64,000 nt of DNA, taken from NCBI RefSeq assembly GCF_044901685.1, contig NZ_JBJDPS010000003.1, forward strand, positions 496,001 to 560,000, written 5' to 3'. Under the pieces are notes generated by a model, which had not been told where the DNA came from, did not search any database, and saw nothing but the letters and a program-made list of their open reading frames with translations. Made by a program: the position numbers and the translations under genes. Position 1 is the stretch's first letter. Every line of letters begins with the position of its first letter. Below are positions 8,441 through 16,781 of the stretch, piece by piece. The stretch is from Micromonospora_G sp044901685 (GTDB taxonomy: Bacteria > Actinomycetota > Actinomycetes > Mycobacteriales > Micromonosporaceae).

Positions 8441-9214
8441 ATGAGCACCCCGAACTACCCCGGACAGGAACCGTCGTATCAGCCTGAGCCGGCGCACAAC
8501 CCGTACCCGTCGTATCCGCCGCAGCCGGGTTACCAGCCGGCCGTCGCCGGTTACCAGCCCGGCCCACCACCGACAGCGGCAAAACCGCCGAAAAAGCGTC
8601 GGCGCTGGCTGGTGCCGAGCCTGATCGGGGGCGGGATAGCGGTGGCGCTCTGCTGCGGCGGCACGCTCATCGCGGCCGGCTCCGGCGACCAGGAAGGGAC
8701 GAACACCTCGGTCGACGCCCCCGCCGCCCTGCCCAGCGGCCCCGGTGCCAGCGAGGCCGCGAAGGCCGCCGAACCGGCCAAGAACGACGCGCCACCCGCC
8801 GGCCCGAAGAAGTACAAGGTCGGCGAGACGGTACGCGGCGGCGACTTCGAGTTTGTCGTGCACGGTGTCAAGTGCGGCATCGCGCAGGTCGGCGACTCCT
8901 TCCTGACCCGGAAGGCACAGGGCTCGTTCTGCCGGGCGGACGTGTCGGTGAAGAACGTGACCAAGAAGGCCCACCTGTTCCACGCCGACGGCACGGTCAG
9001 CGCGCAGGACGCCACCGACCGCGAGTACGCGGCGGACGGCGAGGCGAACATGTACGGCAACAAGGACGGCGCGGGCTTCCTGGACGAGATCAACCCGGGC
9101 AACTCGATCCGTGCCTTTGTCTACTTCGACGTACCGAAGAACACCAAGCTCACCACCATCACGTTCGACGCCGGCCTGTTCACCCTGGCCGAAGACGCCG
9201 TGGTCGCGCTCTGA
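8441..9214 (+). CDS. Membrane-anchored DUF4352-like protein
   Basis: A 257-residue protein. Residues 1-50 are a proline/tyrosine/glutamine-rich cytoplasmic tail with repeated YQP units (PSYQPEP, PGYQPAV, GYQPGPP), followed by a basic KKRRRW stop-transfer and one transmembrane helix (about 56-76). A low-complexity Ala/Pro linker leads to an extracellular domain from about residue 120 (KYKVGETVRGGDFEFVVHG, then SVKNVTKKAHLFH) that matches the telokin-like DUF4352 beta-sandwich, often found in actinobacterial surface proteins of unknown role. Two cysteines in the domain could form a disulfide. The start ATG at 8441 has GGAGAAG six bases upstream. The stop lies six bases from that of the convergent neighbour and no terminator hairpin is visible between them. 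Confidence 0.8.
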   Translation: MSTPNYPGQEPSYQPEPAHNPYPSYPPQPGYQPAVAGYQPGPPPTAAKPPKKRRRWLVPSLIGGGIAVALCCGGTLIAAGSGDQEGTNTSVDAPAALPSGPGASEAAKAAEPAKNDAPPAGPKKYKVGETVRGGDFEFVVHGVKCGIAQVGDSFLTRKAQGSFCRADVSVKNVTKKAHLFHADGTVSAQDATDREYAADGEANMYGNKDGAGFLDEINPGNSIRAFVYFDVPKNTKLTTITFDAGLFTLAEDAVVAL

Positions 9215-9220
9215 CAACAA

Positions 9221-10915
9221 TCACAGCCGTACGGTGATCGGCTCGCCCGGAGCGTTCCGGGCGAGCCGACGCAGTGACGGCTCCGGGTCCACCGGCTCGG
9301 TGAGCGCCGCCGACTGCTGCGGCACACGCATCGGCTGACCCGGGTCGGACGGTACGGCAGCGTGCAGGGCCGAGCCCAGGTAACGCAGGCAGTGCGCGAC
9401 CGCCTCGGGCAGGCTCCGATGCGACGGCGGGAAAACCGGGGCGCTGGTGTCCGTCGGGTCAACGGCGCTCACCTGCCAGAACGTCCCCTGCCCCCGGGAA
9501 GGATCGTCGGCGTTCGCGGTCAGGTCCTTGACCGTCACCCGGAGTGCCAGCCCGAGGCCGTGGACCAGGCGGATGAGCTGCCCGATCGACGTCTCCGTCC
9601 AGGACGTGAGCTGGACCAGCAGCCGGGCACCGGGGCGACCCCGGGCGGCGAGCACCAGGTAGCGTCCGAGCGGGTCCGCCCCCGGCTCCAGCAGGGTCAC
9701 CACACCGTGGTCGAGGTTGTGGTCGATGACATGGCCGCTGTCGAACTCGGTCAGCGCCTCGCGCCCGTGTCCGCAGAGCCTGGCCCAGGAGCCGAGCCGG
9801 TAACGCTCGCCGAGCCGCACGACCGGTTGCCCACCGGCCTCCCGCGCCACCACGGTCCCGGACCCGTCGGCGCCCCGCCCGTCGTCCCCTGCTCGGCCGG
9901 GGTTCGGACGCCAGTTGAGCCAGATTGTCTGGTCGGCCAGGTCGGTGACGATCACGGCCACCCCCTGGTGGAGGCGCCGAAGGCCCGCACAGGTGAAACA
10001 GCGCCTGGTCCCCTGCCGGGCGGTGCCGGTGCCGCGACAGTCCGGGCAGATCACACTCGGAATCGCGGCACCGAGGTAGGCCGGTGACGGTGGTTGCCAA
10101 CCACGCCGGACCGCCCGGAGACCGCTGTGCCACCAGCGCCGGTCCCGCCAGACCGCCTGCGCGCCGCGCCCGTCGCCGTCCGCGCAGTCCCGCAGGATCC
10201 GCCGTTCGAGCCGGTCGACGTCGGGTTCGTCAACCGGCCGCCCCGGTCCGGCGGGAGGCTTCAGGTAGTGCGCCGGGGCGGTCGCACACCGTTCGGCGAG
10301 ACCGAACATCGCCTCGCCGACAGTGGTCGCCTCGATCGCGGCGGGCAGGCTGGTCGCGTACCCGTGTGGGGTGGTCGGGAGGGGCGAGCCCGGCACTTCG
10401 AAGCGGATGTCCCAGGTGAGGGCGCCGCCGCTCGGCCGGGCGTCGATCACCAGGTCGAGACAGAGCTGGTCGGCGGCCCGACACAGTTGGGCGAGCAGCC
10501 GGCCGTGCTGCGGTGGCCCCGGGTCGGTGGTGTCGCCGAGGTAGACCCGCCACGGGCGGTGGGAGTGCCCGGCGAGCGCGGTCGCCTCCAGCGCGTGCCG
10601 CTCCGGCTCGGGCAGGTCGGGCTGCCAGGCCCGGGGCAGGTGCGGGCTCAGCTCGCCGTCGGCGTCGAGCGGCCGACTCGGCCGATCCACCTCACGCAGA
10701 CTCGCCACGGCCGTCCCGGTCCGCGCGGCCAGCTCGCTGACCAGCGGAAACAAGGGCAACAGCCAGCCACCGTACGGGGACCGCGTCGGTTGCACCAACC
10801 CCGGCACGACGCTGACCGAGGCGACCGCACCGGTCTCCCGGTTGGCCACCGTGAGTACGAGCTGGGCGCGGAGCCGGCCGTGTTCGGTGGAGTCGACGCA
10901 CGGTGCCTCGCTCAT
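9221..10915 (-). CDS. Uncharacterised protein with a DnaJ-type CxxCxGxG zinc motif
   Basis: A 564-residue cytoplasmic protein that I do not recognise as a named family. No membrane segment or signal peptide is present. Near the middle (about residues 275-305) it has CPDCRGTG followed by CFTCAG, the paired CxxCxGxG zinc-binding pattern of DnaJ central domains, here reduced to two half-repeats instead of four. The rest has no catalytic motif I can name; N- and C-terminal parts are rich in Arg, Trp and Pro. Its ATG (10915) overlaps the stop of the upstream 85-residue gene by four bases, and that gene overlaps a DivIVA-like gene, so all three are probably co-translated. A role in a protein-protein assembly linked to polar growth is only a guess from the neighbours. 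Confidence 0.75.
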   Translation of the reverse strand: MSEAPCVDSTEHGRLRAQLVLTVANRETGAVASVSVVPGLVQPTRSPYGGWLLPLFPLVSELAARTGTAVASLREVDRPSRPLDADGELSPHLPRAWQPDLPEPERHALEATALAGHSHRPWRVYLGDTTDPGPPQHGRLLAQLCRAADQLCLDLVIDARPSGGALTWDIRFEVPGSPLPTTPHGYATSLPAAIEATTVGEAMFGLAERCATAPAHYLKPPAGPGRPVDEPDVDRLERRILRDCADGDGRGAQAVWRDRRWWHSGLRAVRRGWQPPSPAYLGAAIPSVICPDCRGTGTARQGTRRCFTCAGLRRLHQGVAVIVTDLADQTIWLNWRPNPGRAGDDGRGADGSGTVVAREAGGQPVVRLGERYRLGSWARLCGHGREALTEFDSGHVIDHNLDHGVVTLLEPGADPLGRYLVLAARGRPGARLLVQLTSWTETSIGQLIRLVHGLGLALRVTVKDLTANADDPSRGQGTFWQVSAVDPTDTSAPVFPPSHRSLPEAVAHCLRYLGSALHAAVPSDPGQPMRVPQQSAALTEPVDPEPSLRRLARNAPGEPITVRL

Positions 10916-11169
10916 CCGCAACCACCACCGTGCCCGGCCGCCCGCCCGCAGCGACGGGACGAGCCGTCGAGCCGGCGATCACAGAAGAGCTGGTGCCGTA
11001 CGTTCTGGTTGTCCTCTTCGGAGAGTTCGGTGCCGTTCGCGTCGATCTGGGTCAGCCAGCCGACCGACCGGGCCAGGACCCGGCCGAGCGCGAGCGCCCC
11101 GGTCAGGTCGACGGCGGTGACGGGAAGATGGATGACGTAGCGACCCAGGCGCCCATCCGTGCTGGTCAC
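10912..11169 (-). CDS. Small uncharacterised protein in DivIVA-like operon
   Basis: An 85-residue protein that starts at a GTG at 11169, overlapping the upstream DivIVA-like stop by four bases (GTGA), and ends with a four-base overlap with the downstream 564-residue gene (ATGA). The predicted fold is mixed alpha/beta (GRYVIHLPVTAVDLTGALAL). The C-terminus is basic with three cysteines (LFCDRRLD, RRCGRAAGHGGGCG). I know no function. The coupling on both sides makes it a real gene despite its size. Confidence 0.75.
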   Translation of the reverse strand: MTSTDGRLGRYVIHLPVTAVDLTGALALGRVLARSVGWLTQIDANGTELSEEDNQNVRHQLFCDRRLDGSSRRCGRAAGHGGGCG

Positions 11170-11504
11170 ACGCGTGCCCTCGGCGCGAACTGCGACTGCC
11201 AGGCACGCAGTTGATTCTTGATCCGTACGTTCTCGTTCTGTGTGCGGTCCAACTCGCCGTGCAGGGCGCTCAGTTCGTTGGCGACCCGGTGCAGGAAGTG
11301 ACGAACCTCCTCGGGGTCGAGGCCACGACGGCTGCTCGGAAACTGCCGGTCCCGCACCTGCCCCTCACTCAACGGCGGGTACGTCGCCGCCCGGTAGTAG
11401 CCGCTCGCCTGGTTGCCGGACCGATGCCGCGTCGCGGCGACCGGACCGACCGGAACCGCCCCGGACCGCCGCCACGGCATGAGAAACCTCAACAGTCTGC
11501 GCAC
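11166..11504 (-). CDS. DivIVA-domain protein (short)
   Basis: A 112-residue protein. The N-terminus is basic and amphipathic (VRRLLRFLMPWRR), a possible membrane-contact helix. The central stretch LDPEEVRHFLHRVANELSAL is a DivIVA-type motif, and the C-terminus continues as a coiled coil (HGELDRTQNENVRIKNQLRAW). DivIVA/Wag31 proteins mark cell poles and recruit the growth machinery in actinomycetes; this one is far shorter than Wag31 and would be an accessory relative. The GTG at 11504 is preferred because AGGTGG lies seven bases upstream and the basic start fits; the frame is open back to 11579. It leads a three-gene operon. Confidence 0.75.
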   Translation of the reverse strand: MRRLLRFLMPWRRSGAVPVGPVAATRHRSGNQASGYYRAATYPPLSEGQVRDRQFPSSRRGLDPEEVRHFLHRVANELSALHGELDRTQNENVRIKNQLRAWQSQFAPRARV

Positions 11505-11789
11505 GTGCCAACCACCTCTCGCCAGGACTGGAAGGCGACCCGGCCCGAGCAACGGGGGAAGTCCGGACCGGGCCGCCAACGGGACCGGGACGAGGGCAAA
11601 CTTCCGGGTGCCCCCATCCCGGCACTACCCGCCCCGCCGATGATTTGCCGAACCATCCCGGTGACGGACGGGCCAAACCTACCTTAGTAACTAGGAACAG
11701 TCTAGGCCGTAGCGAGTTTCCTGAGCTATTGCAGTTACTAGAGCAGGTGGGGCATGATCGGAGGTGCCGAACCAACCCGGAGACACCTC

Positions 11790-12020
11790 ATGCCAACAGC
11801 ACAGCCACCATTCAGGATCATGGCCGCCGAGATCACTGAAAAGATCAAAAGCGGCGAACTCAAACCCGGCGACAAGCTTCCCTCCACCCGGAAGCTCGCC
11901 GACCAGTACGGCGTCAGCATGGGCACCGCGTACCGAGCACTGTCACTGCTTCACGAGCGCGACCTCATCATCGGCCAACCCGGCCGAGGCACATACGTCA
12001 CCGACCACTCCTCGAAGTAG
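11790..12020 (+). CDS. Mini GntR-family transcriptional regulator
   Basis: A 76-residue protein consisting of little more than a GntR winged-helix domain: KIKSGELKPGDKLPSTRKLA, the recognition region DQYGVSMGTAYRALSLLHER, and the wing IIGQPGRGTYV. No ligand-binding domain follows, so it is shorter than FadR, HutC or YtrA types. Such proteins are common in actinomycetes and often occur near mobile or defence genes. The ATG at 11790 has GGAG seven bases upstream. It stands alone on the plus strand, with a divergent DivIVA operon on one side and the convergent two-gene islet on the other. Confidence 0.85.
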   Translation: MPTAQPPFRIMAAEITEKIKSGELKPGDKLPSTRKLADQYGVSMGTAYRALSLLHERDLIIGQPGRGTYVTDHSSK

Positions 12021-12211
12021 CTCGCCGTGGCAGCAGGGGCAGCCATAACGGCCACAGATACGGCTTCAGCAGCGTCGCCGAGTGAAACTCCTGCAGGTCA
12101 AACTAACTCCACACGCCCCCGAGTGGTAAGAGTTCCCGCTCGCGCAGGGAGATCGCGCGTGCAGCGGTCCTCGCCGCGCCTTGTGGTACGCCGAGGAACC
12201 GCCGCACACCC

Positions 12212-12985
12212 CTACAAGACCTGGCGGGGCAAAATGCGTTCCTCCACGCCCTTGGTGCCCAACGGGGAAAGGGTCACAATCCCGGCCGTCTCGTTGTAGT
12301 CCACAAGCCGGTCGACATGGAGCCGCCTCAGTACTCGCTTGTAGTTAGGGAGCCGGTCCTGTTCGAGGTACTTTGCCAAGGTTGTGTCGGTCAGTGGCGA
12401 TGTGGACGAATGCAACAGCAGGAGAGTTGCGTCAGCAAGCTTCATGGCCGGATCGAGCACGCGTTTTACATCGCCAACCTCCCAAATCAGCGGCACAGTC
12501 CGTTCAACGAGAGCATCGACAACGCTCGTCGCGGTTTGAAGATCCGTGCCATGGAAGATCCGCACAAACTCCGCCATGACCCACTGTGAGGCGTGCAGCA
12601 CATACTCGGAATCCATGTGATTAGCACTAACCTCGGCACCCACATGCGATACACCCCGATTGTTACGGATGTCGTAAAGCGCCACAAGAACCCGTGGGAT
12701 GCTCACTCGGGCCGACTTTGGGTATTGGGCACCGCTTGCCGACTCTAGCTGCCTGCAGGCTTGATCAAACTTCGCGGGCTTGCTGGCCACCTGGGCATAG
12801 TTTCCCCCGTTCAGATAGCCGTGCAGGATGGTGTACGCGACTTCAGAAAAACGCCCGCCGTCCAGCTCAGTCGCTTCCCACCGACGCTCCCGATAGTTAC
12901 GGGTAATCTTGCGGAACTCCTCGACCAGTTCGCTGCGAAGTCCCGGCGGCAGATGCGCCAGGGCAGTCGTCGCATCAAGCGTCAC
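12212..12985 (-). CDS. HEPN-like protein with C-terminal winged helix, possible defence gene
   Basis: A 257-residue protein of no named family. The N-terminal half is all-helical. At residues 107-114 it carries RNNRGVSH, an Rx6H pattern with a polar residue after the arginine, the hallmark of HEPN ribonuclease domains found in abortive-infection proteins, in the context LVALYDIRNNRGVSHVGAEV. Residues about 205-250 look like a winged helix (LAKYLEQDRLPNYKRVLRRL, then TLSPLGTKGVEERI). Codon use is less GC-biased than the neighbours, suggesting transfer. It overlaps the upstream gene by four bases, so the two proteins are probably made together. A role as an RNA-cutting effector in phage defence is inferred, not shown. 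Confidence 0.6.
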   Translation of the reverse strand: MTLDATTALAHLPPGLRSELVEEFRKITRNYRERRWEATELDGGRFSEVAYTILHGYLNGGNYAQVASKPAKFDQACRQLESASGAQYPKSARVSIPRVLVALYDIRNNRGVSHVGAEVSANHMDSEYVLHASQWVMAEFVRIFHGTDLQTATSVVDALVERTVPLIWEVGDVKRVLDPAMKLADATLLLLHSSTSPLTDTTLAKYLEQDRLPNYKRVLRRLHVDRLVDYNETAGIVTLSPLGTKGVEERILPRQVL

Positions 12986-13623
12986 TTCTTGACCTTGCCG
13001 GGTAGTGGCATGTCATGTTCGACGGTGTTTCGGCCCCTGGGGGTAGTTTTGATCGCCTTCATGCTGCCCGTATCGATCCATTGCGTTTCGCTCGCCGTGT
13101 TGCGAAGCTGCTTGTCAGCCTGGGCCATCTCCCGCCAATTGCACTCCTTATAGGCAGCAACGACATGACCTACCGTGATTTCGGATAGTTCATATACTTG
13201 CTCTAGCCAATAGATTGCAAGTAGATTTTTCTGGAAATTCGTTGTCGGTTCTTTTTCGGCTACAAGATCACGGAACGCTTGTTTATCCGGAGGCCGGAAG
13301 TCTATGTCACGGACGGGGGACCACGAGCGCCGCCCAGTCACCTTCCGTGGCGTCCCGGCCTTCTTTGTCCTCCGCGACTGACCCCCAGTCGCGGAAAGTT
13401 CTTCATACGACTCATCCTCGGTTCCGCTAACACCTCCTTCTTCGGCTGGTTGCCGCGCGACAGACAACATCTCTGCGGAGGCCATCCGCGGAGTCGGCAC
13501 CCCCTTGAACATGTTGATCAGTTCATCAAAAGCCCTTTCTTGTAATCCATCCGGAAGATCTTTCACCGCCTCCGCAATTCTTGGCATTACTTCAAGCAGC
13601 TGCCGGAAGTCTCCCTCGGACAT
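12982..13623 (-). CDS. Uncharacterised partner protein with C-terminal winged-helix-like domain
   Basis: A 213-residue protein. The N-terminus (1-45) is helical (MPRIAEAVKDLPDGLQERAF), the middle (50-105) is a low-complexity, probably disordered linker rich in Gly, Glu, Ser and Lys, and the C-terminal 90 residues form a compact domain. That domain begins NFQKNLLAIYWLEQVYELSE and ends IKTTPRGRNTVEHDMPLP, a pattern I associate with winged-helix modules of mobile and defence genes, though I cannot name the family. The ATG at 13623 has a strong GGGAGGGG site three bases upstream. It precedes and overlaps the HEPN-like gene, and base composition is clearly lower in GC than the flanks. Confidence 0.6.
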   Translation of the reverse strand: MSEGDFRQLLEVMPRIAEAVKDLPDGLQERAFDELINMFKGVPTPRMASAEMLSVARQPAEEGGVSGTEDESYEELSATGGQSRRTKKAGTPRKVTGRRSWSPVRDIDFRPPDKQAFRDLVAEKEPTTNFQKNLLAIYWLEQVYELSEITVGHVVAAYKECNWREMAQADKQLRNTASETQWIDTGSMKAIKTTPRGRNTVEHDMPLPGKVKK

Positions 13624-14216
13624 TAACCCCTCCCCGCAAAAGTGATCACGAACAGGATATTCTCTTACGGCAGGACGGCATTGTAAATACCGGTCGATTG
13701 AAGCCAGATGATCGGCTATGGGAATTTGGACTTCCGGCCGAGACAGACTGCCAACAGTTCGCTACAACCACACCTCCCATCATGAACCAAGCCGGGCGCC
13801 ACCCAGCAGTTGTCGGATCACGGCCGCGCTACCCTCTTTGCCTGGTAGGTGCGGTACCGCCAAAAATTGGAAGGCCGGAAGCTTTCGCCGAGATGAAGCT
13901 GATGGATTCAATAACACCTCAACGAACGAGATCTCAACCGTACTTTGTACGAATGAAAGCTGGCGGATGCCTGGTTCACCTGGTGAGCGTGTGGTCGAGC
14001 ACGGAAGGTTTCGATATCGGGTCGCAACCAGAGGGTCATTCGCCGGGTCTCACCGACAATGTCGACAGTTCCCAGAGTGGCCGACAGAGACCCGATTCAG
14101 CGATTCGCAGCAGAGTGTCGCAAACTAGACAAAGGTGATATTTGGATCTCATGAAGACCTCGTGTGGCTGGTTCGTGCGTGGCAACCCGGCGTAGACGGG
14201 TGGAGTTCTTAGCTGC
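13624..14216. other. Intergenic region, AT-richer, no gene supported
   Basis: Nearly 600 bases between the two-gene islet and the sigma factor gene. Frames of 130-180 codons exist on both strands but show no ribosome site, codon bias or recognisable motif. The low GC near 13640-13700 probably includes the promoter of the islet. The stretch may hold decayed foreign DNA. Confidence 0.5.
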
Positions 14217-14735
14217 GTGAGAGTTGATCCGAGCTTCGACACGTTCGTGGAGCAGAAGTCGGCAGCGCTCCTGCGCCTCGCGTACCTGCTTACGGGAGAC
14301 CGTGGGCATGCCGAGGACCTGCTGCAGACCGCCCTGCTCCGCACGATGCGCCGCTGGTCCAAGGCCCGCGACGCACCCGAGGCGTACGTTCGGCACGTTT
14401 TGGTCAACCTGTCCCGTGACCGGATCAGGGCGCTGCTGCGGCGGCCCCGGGAGACGGTCCTCCCCGAGGACACGGACGTCTTCCGCGCCAGCGATCCCGG
14501 ATTGGACGGGATCGGTGACCGGCGGATGGTGACCGACGCGGTGGCGAAACTGCCGATCCGCCAACGTCAGGTGATCGTGCTCCGCTACTTCGAGGACCTC
14601 TCCGTCGAACAGACGGCCGAACTGGTCGGCTGCTCGACCGGAACGGTCAAGTCGTACACCTCACGTGCCCTCTCCCGGCTTCGGGAACTGCTCGGGGACA
14701 TCAACGAACACCAGGAAGTGAGGGTTTTCCAATGA
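14217..14735 (+). CDS. RNA polymerase sigma factor, SigE-type (ECF)
   Basis: A 172-residue ECF sigma factor of the actinobacterial SigE-like subfamily. Region 2 reads FVEQKSAALLRLAYLLTGD and AEDLLQTALLRTMRRW; region 4 reads LPIRQRQVIVLRYFEDLSVE and LVGCSTGTVKSYTSRALSRL. It would direct RNA polymerase to a stress or envelope regulon. The start is a GTG at 14217 with GGAG 11 bases upstream, a long spacing; no better start is visible. Its stop overlaps the next gene's ATG by four bases, and that gene looks like a membrane-anchored regulator, matching the usual sigma/anti-sigma pairing. Confidence 0.9.
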   Translation: MRVDPSFDTFVEQKSAALLRLAYLLTGDRGHAEDLLQTALLRTMRRWSKARDAPEAYVRHVLVNLSRDRIRALLRRPRETVLPEDTDVFRASDPGLDGIGDRRMVTDAVAKLPIRQRQVIVLRYFEDLSVEQTAELVGCSTGTVKSYTSRALSRLRELLGDINEHQEVRVFQ

Positions 14736-15658
14736 CCGCTCTCGACGAAGAACAGCTAGGTCAACTGCTGGCCAACCGGCTACACGAGGAGACGTACGCA
14801 ATGACCGCACCGTCGGGTCTCACCGAGACCCTGCACCGTAAGAACAACCGCCGCACCTGGGGCCTGCGCATCGCCGGTGCCGTGCCGGTGGTCGCCGCCG
14901 TCGCGCTGGCCGCCTCGCTGACGCTCAGCCCGGACACCTCGACCCCGAGCACCAACGCGGGCGGCACCGGCACCAGCGCCGCCCCGGAGATGCTCACCGT
15001 CAGCTTCGTCGCCGAGCGGGCCGGCGCCGCCCTGGGCGACCTCTCCAACTACGTCCAGCACGAGCGCGCCTCGCACGAGGGCCGCGACGGCAAGCCGGCC
15101 AGCACCATCGAATACTGGGGTGACCCGAAGTCCGACCGGACGCGGCAGGACATGGTGCTCTTCTTCGGCGACAAGAATGACTACACCACCACGGTGAACG
15201 GCTCTGCGGGCGCCCAGTTCGACCACCTCAAGAAGAAGTGGTGGACCTTCGAGGTCTCAAAGCTCACCGCCGTGGACAGCACCAACATCCAGTCGCTGCC
15301 GCCCCAGCTCAACCCGACCGAGCTCAAGGCCGCGCTGGACAACGGGAAGCTGAAGCTCATCGGCAAGGAGTCGGTAGACGGCAAGGCGACCGTGCACCTG
15401 CAGTGGCTCGGCGGCCCGGAGAGCGCCATGGACAAGGCGAAGGCGCGGGAGGAGTCCATGGAGATCTGGGTCGACAGTGAGTCCTACCTGCCGGTCCGGG
15501 TAATCAGCAAGGTCTTCACGGGTATCACCACCAGCAATTACGAGTGGTTGCCCCGGAACGCGGACAACCTGGCGAAGCTGGACGTCACCGCTCCCGCCGA
15601 CTACAAGAAGCTGGCGTGCATGCCCACGCCGGGCGATGACTGCGGCCTGAACGACTGA
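14732..15658 (+). CDS. Membrane protein partner of SigE-type sigma factor (CU044_5270-like)
   Basis: A 308-residue protein with a cytoplasmic N-terminus of about 45 residues, one transmembrane helix (IAGAVPVVAAVALAASLTL) and a large extracytoplasmic domain. The outer part (TIEYWGDPKSDRTRQD, then YEWLPRNADN) resembles the CU044_5270 family, regularly encoded directly behind SigE-type sigma genes in actinomycetes. No HxxxCxxC zinc anti-sigma motif is present, so if it binds the sigma factor it does so differently; the short N-terminal region is the only part facing the cytoplasm. It overlaps the sigma gene by four bases and ends shortly before a strong terminator. Confidence 0.75.
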   Translation: MTALDEEQLGQLLANRLHEETYAMTAPSGLTETLHRKNNRRTWGLRIAGAVPVVAAVALAASLTLSPDTSTPSTNAGGTGTSAAPEMLTVSFVAERAGAALGDLSNYVQHERASHEGRDGKPASTIEYWGDPKSDRTRQDMVLFFGDKNDYTTTVNGSAGAQFDHLKKKWWTFEVSKLTAVDSTNIQSLPPQLNPTELKAALDNGKLKLIGKESVDGKATVHLQWLGGPESAMDKAKAREESMEIWVDSESYLPVRVISKVFTGITTSNYEWLPRNADNLAKLDVTAPADYKKLACMPTPGDDCGLND

Positions 15659-15670
15659 GTCGCGGCGTAC

Positions 15671-15705
15671 AAGGCCCCGGAACGCGGTTCGCGTTCCGGG
15701 GCCTT
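15671..15705 (+). terminator. Rho-independent terminator of the sigma operon
   Basis: A perfect 16-base-pair stem (left arm AAGGCCCCGGAACGCG) with a three-base loop GTT, followed by TTCCTT. It lies 12 bases after the stop of the anti-sigma-like gene. Confidence 0.85.
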
Positions 15706-15771
15706 TCCTTGACCCGTCGACTCATGAGAACGGGGAAGACCATGGGGTGCCGGGCGTGGCACCATCCCGGC

Positions 15772-16728
15772 ATGGCGACTTCTGCCGGCGTACGAATTCG
15801 ATGGACCGACCTCCCCGGGCGGGTCCGCTCGGCGGTGGAGGAGATCATCGGCGGGTCGGTCGTGGGGGCTTACTCCCAGACCGGGGGCTACTCGCCCAGC
15901 ACCGCCGACCGGGTGCGCACCGTCGACGGTCGACGTGCCTTCGTCAAGGCGGTGAGCAGCGCGCAGAACCCGCGTACGCCGCAGATGCACCGCCACGAGG
16001 CCCGGGTGACCGCCGCGCTGCCGTCGCACGTGCCGGCGCCGCGCCTGCTCGGCTCGTACGACGACGGGGACTGGGTGGCGCTGGTGCTGGAGGACATCGA
16101 GGGCCGGCCGCCACGTACGCCCTGGGACGACGACGAGCTGGAACGGGTGCTCGCCACCCTGCGGATGCTCGCCGAGCGGCTCACCCCGTCGCCGCTGTCC
16201 GATCTGCCCACGGCGGCGCAGACGTTGCGCCAGAACTTCGACGGCTGGCAGCGGGTGGCCGCCGACCCACCCGCCGACCTGGCCCCGTGGGCCGCCGAGC
16301 GGCTGGACGAACTTCGCGCACTCGCTCCGCGGGCGATGACGGCGCTGGCCGGTGAGACCCTGGTCCACCTCGACATCCGTACGGACAACCTGCTGCTCAC
16401 GGCCGACGGGCGAGCTGCCGATGGGGTGGTCCTGGTCGACTGGGCGTGGGCGTGCACCGGTCCGGCCTGGTTGGACACGCTCCTGCTGCTGGTCAACGTA
16501 CGCCTGCTCGACGGTGGTGACGGTGCGCGGGCCGATCGGCTGTTGGTGGAGCTTGCCGGGCGTACCGGCGTCGATCCGGCCGACCTGACCGCCGTACTGG
16601 CGGGCTTCGCCGGGTATTTCGTCGACATCTGCCGGCAACCGTCCGCCCCGGGACTGCCGACCGTACGGGCCTTTCAACGGGCCCAGGCCGAGGCGCTCCT
16701 CTCCCTGCTCGCGGAGCGCCTCGGGTGA
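15772..16728 (+). CDS. Aminoglycoside phosphotransferase-fold kinase
   Basis: A 318-residue protein of the APH/choline kinase fold. The catalytic loop VHLDIRTDNLLL holds the HxDxxxxN pattern, and LVDWAWACTGP corresponds to the metal-binding aspartate. The N-terminal lobe has a GGYSPSTADRV turn in place of a classical glycine loop and a candidate lysine in AFVKAVS. Substrates vary widely in this family (sugars, amino alcohols, antibiotics), so resistance should not be assumed. The start ATG at 15772 lacks a ribosome site and may be leaderless; the frame is open further upstream but overlaps the terminator there. Its TGA stop lies inside a 27-base-pair palindrome shared with the convergent peptidase gene. 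Confidence 0.8.
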   Translation: MATSAGVRIRWTDLPGRVRSAVEEIIGGSVVGAYSQTGGYSPSTADRVRTVDGRRAFVKAVSSAQNPRTPQMHRHEARVTAALPSHVPAPRLLGSYDDGDWVALVLEDIEGRPPRTPWDDDELERVLATLRMLAERLTPSPLSDLPTAAQTLRQNFDGWQRVAADPPADLAPWAAERLDELRALAPRAMTALAGETLVHLDIRTDNLLLTADGRAADGVVLVDWAWACTGPAWLDTLLLLVNVRLLDGGDGARADRLLVELAGRTGVDPADLTAVLAGFAGYFVDICRQPSAPGLPTVRAFQRAQAEALLSLLAERLG

Positions 16729-16781
16729 AAGGAAGGGCCCCTTATTAACGCTATGCGTTAATAAGGGGCCCTTCCTTTCAC
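16725..16781. terminator. Dispersed palindrome, copy 1 (bidirectional terminator)
   Basis: A perfect 27-base-pair inverted repeat (left arm GTGAAAGGAAGGGCCCCTTA...) with a three-base loop TAT. It contains the stop codons of both flanking convergent genes: TGA of the phosphotransferase in the left arm and the complementary stop of the S8 peptidase in the right arm. Near-identical palindromes occur at 23611-23663 and 35420-35478. Confidence 0.9.

Noticed and set aside
13581..14138. Plus-strand 185-codon gene behind the two-gene islet
   Set aside because: Starts inside the partner gene on the opposite strand; no motif or ribosome site.
15772..16728. Aminoglycoside resistance gene
   Set aside because: Only the general APH fold is visible; nothing in sequence or neighbourhood indicates an antibiotic substrate.
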